NCBI GenBank assembly: GCA_965602225.1
Contig: CBFCYE010000001.1
Location: 1 to 64,000, forward strand
Direction: 5' to 3'
From: Tenderia sp965602225
Lineage (GTDB): Bacteria > Pseudomonadota > Gammaproteobacteria > Tenderiales > Tenderiaceae
Length of the DNA: 64,000 nucleotides
This document shows positions 36,141-44,119 of this stretch, piece after piece (position 1 is the stretch's first letter; every line of letters begins with the position of its first letter). The translations under genes were made by a program, and so were the position numbers. Below the pieces are notes generated by a model, which ran no database searches, was not told where the DNA came from, and saw nothing but the letters and a program-made list of their open reading frames with translations.

Positions 36141-37934
36141 TTAAATTTTATGTACTGCATCTGGATGCAAGTTCATTAACTCTTGATAAGAGTCAACACG
36201 AACTATACCACCATCACCCAACTCAACTATCTGTGTGCAGTTTTTCAAAGTGCTAACTCGGTGTGCAATTATTAGAATAGTAAGATCTTCACTAAGATTT
36301 TCGATAGCTTGCACGATGGCCTGTTCAGTTTCGGAATCAAGCGCACTGGTTGCTTCGTCAAATATTATAACATCGGCCTGTTTATATAGCGCCCGGGCAA
36401 TTCCAATGCGCTGGCGCTGACCACCAGAGAGTTTGACTCCACGCTCACCGACGAGAGTTTGGTACTTATTTGACATTGCTTCAATGGTGTCAGCAATCTG
36501 TGCTTGGCAAGCCGCTTGCCTGATACGTTTAAAGTCGATTTGCTCTTTTGGCACACCAAAAGCTATATTTTCTTCTATAGTGCCATCCGAAAGAAAAATG
36601 GTTTGAGGGACATGTGCAATATGAGTTTGCCAAGCTCGGTGATTTGTTGAATTAATAATCTCGCCATCAACCTCTAAGGAGCCTTCTGTAGGATGCAAAA
36701 GTCCCATAACGATGTCGAGTAAAGTACTCTTACCACTGCCTGTCGTACCAATAAAGCCAACCCGTCTACCTTTCGCTATTGTGAGATTGACTTTATTGAG
36801 CACCAAAGGTGCATCAGTGTCATAACGAAAGGAGATTTTATTCAAGCTAATGTGTTTCTTGAAAGACAACGGTACAGGAGCTGGATGATTAGCATAATCA
36901 GGTAGTGGTTGATCTAGTAATTCAAGCGCATCTTTAAGTGAATGTTGATTAGCTTGAATTGAAGACCATGCCAAGTATGACTGTTGTAATGCAGGCAACA
37001 ACCGCTGAGCACCGAGCGCAAAGGCACCAAGAACAGGGATTGCTTTTGCAATACCATCAGATTGTTGAGCCATGATATAAGCAATTACTGCAATGAGCAC
37101 CATACCTAATGCCTCCACGCCATAGCGAGGGAAAGCACTAATAAAGGTGCTGCTAGCTTGTGCACTATGCAATGAAAGGTTTGCATTTTGATAGATTTGG
37201 CAGTAGGTAGGTTGGCTACCGTCAATAAGTATGTCGCGAATACCACCAAGACCTTCTTGAATATATTTGATAACCCTAGTGGATTCATTAGCATTACGTT
37301 GACTATTAATTAATTGTCGTTTTCTTGTAATCCAGATGATTAAACCGTATATCAATCCAAATCCACCAAAAGAGATTAATGCTATATGGGAATCTATCGA
37401 TAAAAGTGCAAAGAGAATCGCAACTAACATCACACTGGAACTAATAAGATTGAGCACCATCAATAACACCCCAATAACGGCTCCAGTTTTAGATGAGATA
37501 CCATTAACAACTTCACTGCTATTTCGGGCTACGTGTACAAGGTAGGGCTGATAAAGAGTGCGTTTGTAAATACTGAGACTAAGGTCTGCACCAGTGTTAA
37601 AAGAAATACGTGTACTAGTCCATAGTAGAAATAATCGCATTGCCCCAGCTAGCAAAGCCGCTAGACCAAAAGCTATTGTTAGTGGTAATAGAAGTTGTTC
37701 GGGGGATGTCAGCTCTAAAGCTTGAATAAAAGGTTGAGCCATAGAGTGTTCAAAAACACGAGCAGGCGATGTCAGTACACCAAGAAATGGCAATACTGCT
37801 CCGATACTAATGATTTCAGCAAAAGACGCAAGGATCATCAGTATGAGAATCAATCCAAACTGTATACGCCGCCGAAGGCTAATATGCTGCCAGAGATGGC
37901 GTAGGAGCTGAATTAGTGATTGATCGAGTTTCAT
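36141..37934 (-). CDS. ABC transporter, PglK/MsbA-type lipid-linked oligosaccharide flippase candidate
   Basis: A 597-residue half transporter: six predicted membrane helices in residues 1-310, then an ATPase domain. Walker A GTTGSGKST is at 396-404, the signature LSGGQRQRIGIARAL is near 505, and Walker B VIIFDEATSALD is near 527. PglK of C. jejuni has the same layout and moves undecaprenyl-linked heptasaccharide across the inner membrane. No Wzx-like protein is seen in the cluster, so this is the best flippase candidate. MsbA-like lipid export is the alternative. Confidence 0.88.
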   Translation of the reverse strand: MKLDQSLIQLLRHLWQHISLRRRIQFGLILILMILASFAEIISIGAVLPFLGVLTSPARVFEHSMAQPFIQALELTSPEQLLLPLTIAFGLAALLAGAMRLFLLWTSTRISFNTGADLSLSIYKRTLYQPYLVHVARNSSEVVNGISSKTGAVIGVLLMVLNLISSSVMLVAILFALLSIDSHIALISFGGFGLIYGLIIWITRKRQLINSQRNANESTRVIKYIQEGLGGIRDILIDGSQPTYCQIYQNANLSLHSAQASSTFISAFPRYGVEALGMVLIAVIAYIMAQQSDGIAKAIPVLGAFALGAQRLLPALQQSYLAWSSIQANQHSLKDALELLDQPLPDYANHPAPVPLSFKKHISLNKISFRYDTDAPLVLNKVNLTIAKGRRVGFIGTTGSGKSTLLDIVMGLLHPTEGSLEVDGEIINSTNHRAWQTHIAHVPQTIFLSDGTIEENIAFGVPKEQIDFKRIRQAACQAQIADTIEAMSNKYQTLVGERGVKLSGGQRQRIGIARALYKQADVIIFDEATSALDSETEQAIVQAIENLSEDLTILIIAHRVSTLKNCTQIVELGDGGIVRVDSYQELMNLHPDAVHKI

Positions 37935-37947
37935 TTGTTTTTTTCAG

Positions 37948-38901
37948 CTACTTCTTTAAAAAGTCCTGACAAGCAAAAGTAAGACCATTTTCCAAATTAA
38001 CTTTTGCATTCCAACCCAAATTATTTAGCCGCGAGACATCCAGCAGCTTTCGAGGTGGACCATCCGGTTTGCTGGTGTCAAATTCAATACCACCAGAATA
38101 GCCCGTTACCCGGGCAATTGTTTCAGCTAGCTCGTTAATTGCAATGTCACTTCCCGTGCCTACATTAATATGGCTTTGCATTGGTTCGGTGTGAGTGTCA
38201 TAAGTAGCCTTATCCAGCTCCATCACATGCACACTCGCTTCAGCCATATCATCAACATAGAGAAACTCTCTCTTTGGCGTGCCGGTACCCCAAATGACGA
38301 CCTTATCCTTTTTATTTTGCTTTGCCTCATGGAATCGACGGATAAGTGCGGGGACAACATGGCTGTTTTCCGAATGATAGTTATCACCTGGTCCATAGAG
38401 ATTGGTGGGCATCACACTGCGGTAATCTGTGTTGTACTGGCGATTATAGGACTCGCATAGTTTTATTCCTGCGATCTTGGCAATGGCATAAGGTTCGTTA
38501 GTCGGCTCTAGCAAACCAGTGAGTAGCGCATCTTCAGACATGGGTTGCGAAGCGAGTTTAGGGTATATACAACTAGACCCCAAAAACAATAGCTTTTGCA
38601 CACCCACTTGCCAGGCTTCGTGTATGACATTGGCCTCGATCATCATGTTCTTGTATATAAATTCTGCCGGATAGGTATTGTTGGCGTGGATACCACCAAC
38701 CTTGGCCGCAGCGAGATAAACTTGCTCTGGTCTTTCAGACTCCAAGAATGAACGTACAGCCTGCTGATTGGTAAGATCAAGTTCACTATGAGTCCGGGTA
38801 ATAATATTACTGTAGCCGCGCTTTTGTAGAGTACGCACTATAGCTGAGCCAACCATACCGCGGTGGCCAGCGACATAGACTTTGGCATCAAGATCGCTCA
38901 T
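37948..38901 (-). CDS. fcl: GDP-L-fucose synthase
   Basis: A 317-residue SDR. The cofactor motif is VAGHRGMVGSA, and catalytic residues S110, C111, Y138 and K142 (LGSSCIYP, YAIAK) match the E. coli enzyme. It performs 3,5-epimerisation and 4-reduction of GDP-4-keto-6-deoxymannose. It overlaps gmd by 4 bases, the usual pairing for GDP-L-fucose synthesis. Confidence 0.95.
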   Translation of the reverse strand: MSDLDAKVYVAGHRGMVGSAIVRTLQKRGYSNIITRTHSELDLTNQQAVRSFLESERPEQVYLAAAKVGGIHANNTYPAEFIYKNMMIEANVIHEAWQVGVQKLLFLGSSCIYPKLASQPMSEDALLTGLLEPTNEPYAIAKIAGIKLCESYNRQYNTDYRSVMPTNLYGPGDNYHSENSHVVPALIRRFHEAKQNKKDKVVIWGTGTPKREFLYVDDMAEASVHVMELDKATYDTHTEPMQSHINVGTGSDIAINELAETIARVTGYSGGIEFDTSKPDGPPRKLLDVSRLNNLGWNAKVNLENGLTFACQDFLKK

Positions 38902-39983
38902 TCGTGATAGTCCATAGTCTTGTAACCGTGGGTCTTAACGAGCTCATCACGCTCTGCGGCTTTAAGATCTTCACGAACCATTTCTGAGACAAGTTGTGGA
39001 AAAGTGATTTTGGGTACCCATCCTAACTTTTTCTTAGCCTTAGCAGGGTCACCCAAGAGGGTCTCAACTTCTGTGGGGCGAAAATAGCGTGGATCTACTG
39101 CGACGATGCATTTACCGCTAGCATCGTAACCTTTCTCATCAACCTCATTGCCTTTCCATGTAATTTTGATTCCCAGCTCTTCAGCTGCCGCATTAACGAA
39201 GTCGCGAACGCTATATTGTTTGCCGGTGGCAATAACAAAATCTTCGGCCTGATCTTGTTGCAACATCAACCACTGCATTTCGACGTAGTCTTTTGCGTGA
39301 CCCCAGTCACGTTTTGCATCAAGGTTGCCGAGGAAAAGGCATTCCTGCAGGCCAAGTTTAATTCTTGCCAATGCACGAGTAATTTTACGAGTGACAAATG
39401 TTTCGCCACGGTTAGGTGACTCGTGATTAAACAGAATACCGTTACATGCATAGATGCCATAGGCTTCGCGATAATTGACGGTAATCCAATAGGCGTAGAG
39501 TTTTGCTACTGCATAGGGTGACCGAGGATAGAACGGGGTGGTTTCCGTCTGCGGTATCTCCTGTACTTTGCCGTAAAGTTCAGATGTAGAGGCTTGATAA
39601 AAACGTGTTTTCTTTTCTAGACCAAGAATACGAATGGCTTCCAGCAAGCGTAGCGGGCCAATCGCATCAGAATCAGCGGTATATTCAGGCTCTTCAAAAG
39701 AGACAGCTACGTGACTTTGGGCAGCAAGATTATAAACTTCGTCCGGCTGTACCTGCTGCATAATTCTGATCAAACTACTGGAATCTGTCATATCACCGTG
39801 ATGCAGGATAAAGCGCCGGTCTGTTTCATGCGGATCCTGATACAAGTGATCAATGCGGTCGGTATTAAATAGCGAAGTTCGGCGCTTGATGCCATGAACC
39901 TCATAGCCTTTTTCTAACAGAAACTCTGCCAGATAAGCCCCGTCCTGACCTGTGACACCTGTGATTAATGCAATCTTACTCAT
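38898..39983 (-). CDS. gmd: GDP-mannose 4,6-dehydratase
   Basis: A 361-residue SDR. TGVTGQDGAYLAEFLLEKG is the opening, RRTSLFNTDRIDHLY follows, and active-site residues T133, E135, Y157 and K161 (STSELYG, YAVAK) are visible. It makes GDP-4-keto-6-deoxymannose from GDP-mannose. It is the first sugar gene after the rfaH homologue, with a 53-base gap. Confidence 0.96.
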   Translation of the reverse strand: MSKIALITGVTGQDGAYLAEFLLEKGYEVHGIKRRTSLFNTDRIDHLYQDPHETDRRFILHHGDMTDSSSLIRIMQQVQPDEVYNLAAQSHVAVSFEEPEYTADSDAIGPLRLLEAIRILGLEKKTRFYQASTSELYGKVQEIPQTETTPFYPRSPYAVAKLYAYWITVNYREAYGIYACNGILFNHESPNRGETFVTRKITRALARIKLGLQECLFLGNLDAKRDWGHAKDYVEMQWLMLQQDQAEDFVIATGKQYSVRDFVNAAAEELGIKITWKGNEVDEKGYDASGKCIVAVDPRYFRPTEVETLLGDPAKAKKKLGWVPKITFPQLVSEMVREDLKAAERDELVKTHGYKTMDYHE

Positions 39984-40036
39984 GTGTTCAGCACCTTCAT
40001 TGCTCTATTTTACTCATAATGGTTATCTGCAACCCA

Positions 40037-40534
40037 TTAAACTGATAAAACACTGTTCGCTGCTACAGTGATGCGGTTTTTACGGCCAAGCATCTCAAGC
40101 AGAATAATGACGCGTTCTTCACTATTATCTTTTTCAAATACACCACTCAGGCCAGCAAAGGGGCCATCGATAATTTTAACCACATCGCCAGGTTTCCAGG
40201 TTGGGTGGTTTGCATCCTCAGCAAAAATACACTGTTCTTGCATCTGGATTGCGCTGATCGCCTGTTGCGAGATACTGGCCGTCTGGCTACCAAATCGCAC
40301 TAAACCAATCACTCCAACAGTTGAACGGATCGGAGCAAAATCATCCTCTCCGATATCCAACTGTACAAACAGGTAACGGGGAAACAATGGCTCTACAACT
40401 TGCTGCCAGCGTTGACGCCTACGCTTGGCCAGTTTAATTTTTGGACAATAGGACAAGTAACCTTGACGTTCAAGATTTTCGATAGCCACCAACTCTTGGC
40501 GTGGTTTGGTTTGCACGACATACCAGTGGCGCAC
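40037..40534 (-). CDS. rfaH: Transcription antiterminator RfaH (NusG family)
   Basis: A 165-residue NusG paralogue, the same size as E. coli RfaH (162). WYVVQTKPRQE is the N-terminal RNA-polymerase-binding start, EPLFPRYLFVQLD near residue 48 and IRSTVGVIGLVRFG near 68 match RfaH, and PGDVVKIIDGPFAGLSGVF is the KOW domain. RfaH binds polymerase paused at ops DNA and suppresses early termination in long surface-polysaccharide operons. The gene lies inside the operon that bears a perfect ops copy in its leader, which implies positive autoregulation. Confidence 0.93.
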   Translation of the reverse strand: MRHWYVVQTKPRQELVAIENLERQGYLSYCPKIKLAKRRRQRWQQVVEPLFPRYLFVQLDIGEDDFAPIRSTVGVIGLVRFGSQTASISQQAISAIQMQEQCIFAEDANHPTWKPGDVVKIIDGPFAGLSGVFEKDNSEERVIILLEMLGRKNRITVAANSVLSV

Positions 40535-40536
40535 GT

Positions 40537-40887
40537 CTATTCCCCTGCCTCAACAGACGAAATCGAAGCCGCTTCTTCGCGCAGGGTCTCTAGTTCTTGG
40601 ACTAATTCGTCGTATTCTTGTTGCTTGCGCTTAAAAAAGTGTAGCGTTACCTGCGCTTTTTCATCCAAGCCTTTTGCTGTTAACAAATATACGTAGCCCA
40701 GTTTGTGTTGGTTCTTACGAAAGTTCTGCACCTTAATCCATCCTCTTTCTATCAGAGAATTGAGGCAGTAATTAGTCTTACCCAGACTGATCCCTAAAGC
40801 CTCAGCTAACTCACGCTGAGTAAGGTTAGGATTTTGCTCGAGTCGTTTTAACAGTTGATAACGTATTTCGTCTGTAAGGATTGCCAT
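40537..40887 (-). CDS. EPS-associated MarR-family transcriptional regulator
   Basis: A 116-residue winged-helix protein: helix-turn-helix at NLTQRELAEALGISLGKTN (residues 20-38), a wing at NFRKNQHKLGYVYLLT, and a C-terminal coiled-coil helix rich in Glu and Gln. It matches the small MarR-type family found at the head of exopolysaccharide and O-antigen operons. It is the first gene after the ops element and lies 2 bases from rfaH. It could control the operon promoter; its ligand is unknown. Confidence 0.88.
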   Translation of the reverse strand: MAILTDEIRYQLLKRLEQNPNLTQRELAEALGISLGKTNYCLNSLIERGWIKVQNFRKNQHKLGYVYLLTAKGLDEKAQVTLHFFKRKQQEYDELVQELETLREEAASISSVEAGE

Positions 40888-40950
40888 TAGATCAATTACT
40901 CACCCTATCTAGATCCCTACAATAAAATGCAAAACCGAATAACATTTTGG

Positions 40951-40962
40951 CACGCTACCGCC
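40951..40962 (-). promoter_or_regulatory. ops element (RfaH recruitment site)
   Basis: The minus strand reads GGCGGTAGCGTG, identical to the 12-base ops of E. coli JUMPstart leaders, and lies 63 bases before the MarR start codon at 40887. It is flanked by an inverted repeat, GGCACG at 40949-40954 and CGTGCC at 40967-40972, so the paused region can form a hairpin. In known systems RNA polymerase pauses here and RfaH is loaded from the exposed non-template strand. The adjacent rfaH homologue makes this assignment strong. Confidence 0.93.
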
Positions 40963-41122
40963 CTGTCGTGCCCAATTAGGTTCAACATGCTTGCAATTAT
41001 TGACTGGTAACAATCAACTGCGTCCGCAAAAATATACGCGACACATGAATTACTCAGCCTTATTTAAGATCACTCTAGATATGCCTGTCATTAGCATTAC
41101 GATGAAGCTTATATGACGACCT

Positions 41123-41153
41123 ATCTTCTTGTTCACGCAGTGAACAAGAAGAT
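41123..41153. repeat. Perfect 14-bp inverted repeat with 3-base loop
   Basis: The arms ATCTTCTTGTTCAC (41123-41136) and GTGAACAAGAAGAT (41140-41153) are exact reverse complements around GCA. There is no T-tract on either side, so it is not a standard intrinsic terminator. It is in the operon leader region upstream of the ops. It could be an operator for the MarR-type regulator or a transcript hairpin. Confidence 0.6.
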
Positions 41154-41356
41154 CATATTAGCGATGCAATTCAAGCATGTAAAGGGATATATCGTTGATT
41201 TATATTAAGGATTTCGTCGACCTCAAGACAACCAGTGCGAACCCTATGGCACTGCATTTGCGGAAGCCCTTCTCTGGCATCAAAACTGCGTTCAGACCAC
41301 TGGAATGAACAACGACTTGCGAGCTATCCGGCTAAGCTAATCATTTTTTCAAATAG

Positions 41357-42826
41357 TCATCTACCATAGATATCGTCATATCTAACAATATCGTCTTCAC
41401 CTAGGTAGCTACCAGACTGCACCTCAATCAATTCCAGAGGAATTGCCCCAGGATTTTCCAATCGATGCTTTTCGCCTATTGGAATATAGGTCGATTGGTT
41501 TTCACACAACAAGATTTGTTTTTCGCCACAGGTAACTTTTGCAGTACCTTTCACCACAACCCAATGCTCAGCACGATGATGGTGCATTTGCAGAGACAAA
41601 GAAGCTCCCGGATTAACCATTATCTTCTTCACCTGAAAGCGCTCACCGGCATCAATGGATTCATAACAACCCCATGGCCGATAAACCTTACGATGGCTCT
41701 GATGTTCAGAACGGCCATCAGCCTTTATAAGCTCAACCAGCTTCTTAACCTCTTGAGCCTGGTCTTTATGAGCGACCATGACAGCATCAGCAGTCTCAAC
41801 GACGATCATATCTTCGAGTCCGGCTGTTGCTAGTACGCGATATTCAGAGATCAGCAGGCTATTTTTTGTATCATGAGCATAGACATCACCCTTGATGACG
41901 TTGCCTGCCTTATCATGAGGACTGACCTCCCAAAGGCTGGACCAGGAGCCTACATCAGACCAGGAGGCATCCAATGGCACCATGGCGCCACGAACGCCTT
42001 GCTCTGCTTGTTCATTAACCGAGACTATCTTTTCCATCACGGCGTAATCGATAGAGTCACTAGGACAATCACTAAACAACTGCATATCAACACGGTAGAA
42101 ATCCACATCGTCACTACCTGCCTCGACCGCTGCCCTGCACGCTTTGGCAATAGCAGGATGATGGCTGTTGATGGCTTGCAGCCAGATTGAGGCACGCATC
42201 ATGAAAATGCCACTATTCCATAAGTACTGCCCTGATTGCAGATACTCCTCAGCGGTTTCTTTATTGGGCTTCTCGACGAAGCGCTCAATCAAACAGGCAT
42301 CACCAGCCAGTGCGGCACCTTTCATGATGTAACCGTATCCGGTTTCTGGCGCTTGGGGGACGATACCGAAGGTGACTAGGGATGACTCTTCTGCAAGCTG
42401 GGCACCGGCGATCAATGCCCGTTGAAACGCATCAACATTCTGAATTACGTGATCAGCAGGCATGACCAATAAGATAGGATCATCACCGCTTTTTTCGGCA
42501 GCAAGCGCGGCCAATGTTAGTGCTGGGGCGGTATTACGGCCGATAGGTTCTAATATTATTTTGTCGAACTGTTTGCCAACCTGACGAACCTGTTCGGCTA
42601 TTAGGAACCGGTGCTCTTCATTTGCAACGATTAGTGCTTGCCTAACTGATACTGAGGCGCCATTTTCAGAGCTCTGAGACTCCAGGCCATCTAAGCGAAG
42701 AATCGTATCTTGAAGCAGGCTATTTTCACCGCAGAGGGGGATAAGTTGTTTTGGGTAATGCTCGCGCGACAACGGCCATAGCCTTGTACCCGATCCCCCA
42801 CTCAAAATTACTGGCTGTATATTCAT
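41357..42826 (-). CDS. manC: Mannose-1-phosphate guanylyltransferase / mannose-6-phosphate isomerase
   Basis: A 489-residue bifunctional enzyme. The N-terminal nucleotidyltransferase opens SGGSGTRLWPLSREHYPKQL (residues 9-28), with GRNTAPALTLA and ERFVEKP as further landmarks. The C-terminal isomerase cupin has SLQMHHHRAEHWVVVKGTA with the metal-binding histidines. It supplies GDP-mannose for gmd and fcl. It lies just upstream of the main operon on the same strand but is separated by 469 bases. No phosphomannomutase gene is in view. Confidence 0.95.
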   Translation of the reverse strand: MNIQPVILSGGSGTRLWPLSREHYPKQLIPLCGENSLLQDTILRLDGLESQSSENGASVSVRQALIVANEEHRFLIAEQVRQVGKQFDKIILEPIGRNTAPALTLAALAAEKSGDDPILLVMPADHVIQNVDAFQRALIAGAQLAEESSLVTFGIVPQAPETGYGYIMKGAALAGDACLIERFVEKPNKETAEEYLQSGQYLWNSGIFMMRASIWLQAINSHHPAIAKACRAAVEAGSDDVDFYRVDMQLFSDCPSDSIDYAVMEKIVSVNEQAEQGVRGAMVPLDASWSDVGSWSSLWEVSPHDKAGNVIKGDVYAHDTKNSLLISEYRVLATAGLEDMIVVETADAVMVAHKDQAQEVKKLVELIKADGRSEHQSHRKVYRPWGCYESIDAGERFQVKKIMVNPGASLSLQMHHHRAEHWVVVKGTAKVTCGEKQILLCENQSTYIPIGEKHRLENPGAIPLELIEVQSGSYLGEDDIVRYDDIYGR

Positions 42827-42844
42827 TGCACCTACAATACTTAT

Positions 42845-42873
42845 AAAAAAACGCCATGCTTCTCAGCATGGCG
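42845..42873 (-). terminator. Rho-independent terminator after the comEA-like gene
   Basis: On the minus strand the stem CGCCATGC / GCATGGCG (8 bp, loop of 6) is followed by seven T. It lies 24 bases past the comEA-like stop and only 18 bases before the manC ATG, so it insulates manC from upstream transcription. Confidence 0.88.
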
Positions 42874-42896
42874 TCTATGTTACTACTTTAGACCTA

Positions 42897-43178
42897 CTAT
42901 TTGTTTGTTTTTTCTGCGCTTGAAACACGAATTTGATCACGTATTTTCTCAAGCGTCTTCTCACCAATACCGCTTACATTCACCAGCTCAGCAACGGATT
43001 TATATGGCCCGTTTTTCTGGCGATATTTAACGATTGCCTTTGCCTTTGCTACCCCTATCCCTTTAAGCTCATGCTCAATGGTCGCCACATCGGCAGTGTT
43101 AATATCTACGATCTCACCAGCTTGAAGTGAAAACGCACTCATAACCAATACAAAAGCAAAAAAGATCTTCTTCATCAT
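42897..43178 (-). CDS. ComEA-like helix-hairpin-helix protein, exported
   Basis: A 93-residue protein. An N-terminal signal peptide (KKIFFAFVLVMSAFSLQA, cleaved after AxA-like SLQA) precedes a helix-hairpin-helix region with VDINTADVATIEHELKGIGVAKAKAIV and SGIGEKTLEKIRDQI. This is the short periplasmic ComEA form, thought to bind DNA during natural uptake. A terminator follows it. It stands alone, without other competence genes in the window. Confidence 0.88.
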   Translation of the reverse strand: MMKKIFFAFVLVMSAFSLQAGEIVDINTADVATIEHELKGIGVAKAKAIVKYRQKNGPYKSVAELVNVSGIGEKTLEKIRDQIRVSSAEKTNK

Positions 43179-43268
43179 GCCTATCTCCTTTTATTTGACC
43201 CCCAGCAAGGTCGCTGGAATAAAAAGAATGCAACAAGAATAATCTGGCCGTCAAGTTTTTTACACGGG

Positions 43269-43404
43269 AATACTCTAATTAATCCATTATTTCTGACATT
43301 ATCCGCAAGGCAAAAAAACACAGAGTCAATCAGCGACGATAGTTAACATTCAGCAGACTACTGAATTCCGGTATTCGCCGGAATGACGAATTAATTAGAG
43401 TATT
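43269..43404. repeat. 136-bp element with perfect 15-bp terminal inverted repeats (MITE-like)
   Basis: AATACTCTAATTAAT at 43269-43283 is exactly repeated in reverse complement at 43390-43404, ending one base from the pyrF stop codon. Inside lies ATTCCGGTATTCGCCGGAAT-type palindrome near 43364-43383, a motif common in dispersed repeats. There is no coding potential. It may be a miniature transposable element or a long hairpin that ends the pyrF transcript. No clear target duplication was found. Confidence 0.55.
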
Positions 43405-43405
43405 A

Positions 43406-44119
43406 TTAGCTTACTTCAGACGCTATCTTTTTCAGCATCTCTGCCGGTTCTTCTGCTCCACTAATAGGTCGTCCAATAACCAAGTATGACGCCCCAGCAT
43501 TAAGGGCTTCCAGTGGTGTCATCGTACGCCGTTGATCACCTTTTTCAGAGCCAGCGGGACGTATACCTGGCGTTACCAAGATAAAATCAGAACCAAATCT
43601 GGATCGCATCGCGGCTGCTTCATGAGCTGAACAAACCAGGCCATCCAGACCAGAATCCTTGGCCAGACCAGCCAGGCGCGTAACCTCATTGGCAGGTTGA
43701 TCAGACAGACCAATTTCCACTAAATCATCTGCGGCCATACTAGTTAGAATTGTCACACCTATTAGTAAAGGTTGATGACTGGATTTATCAACCGCGTTTC
43801 GGGCAGCCTCCATCATCCGGCGTCCACCCAGAGCATGCACATTAACCATCCATACACCTAAATCCGCAGCCGCAGCACATGCAGCAGCTGTGGTGTTGGG
43901 TATATCGTGAAACTTCAGATCAAGAAATATATCAAATCCTTTATTCTGCAGTTTTTCTACAACCGCCGGTCCTTCACGGGTAAATAGCTCCTTGCCTACC
44001 TTAAGTCGACACTTTTCTGGATCAAGCTGTTCGGCTAAGTGGACTGCCTCTTTTGCGGATGGGTAGTCAAGCGCCACGACAATTCTGTTTTTATCGTCAA
44101 TCAAATGCTCGCACCCCAT
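43406..44119 (-). CDS. pyrF: Orotidine-5'-phosphate decarboxylase
   Basis: A 237-residue TIM-barrel enzyme that makes UMP from OMP. IVVALDYPSAKEA opens the barrel, LKFHDIPNTTAAA holds the catalytic Asp-Lys tetrad residues, and TPGIRPAGSEKGDQRR is the phosphate-binding region. The annotated ATG lies inside lapB (19-base overlap); a TTG at the lapB stop is a possible alternative. The order lapA-lapB-pyrF is conserved in gammaproteobacteria. Confidence 0.95.
   Translation of the reverse strand: MGCEHLIDDKNRIVVALDYPSAKEAVHLAEQLDPEKCRLKVGKELFTREGPAVVEKLQNKGFDIFLDLKFHDIPNTTAAACAAAADLGVWMVNVHALGGRRMMEAARNAVDKSSHQPLLIGVTILTSMAADDLVEIGLSDQPANEVTRLAGLAKDSGLDGLVCSAHEAAAMRSRFGSDFILVTPGIRPAGSEKGDQRRTMTPLEALNAGASYLVIGRPISGAEEPAEMLKKIASEVS

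Larger units (their letters stand above)
40888..41356. other. 469-base non-coding region between manC and the MarR gene, leader of the polysaccharide operon
   Basis: This stretch separates manC from the regulator gene. It contains the ops copy (40951-40962), the perfect palindrome at 41123-41153, and otherwise no convincing gene. The promoter of the operon should lie upstream of the ops, but I could not fix a -35/-10 pair. The part next to manC (41204-41340) has only a short frame without recognised features. Confidence 0.6.

Noticed and set aside
41204..41340. Short frame next to manC that could be a remnant of a lost gene
   Set aside because: About 42 codons after a stop, no recognisable family, and no start or ribosome-binding site.
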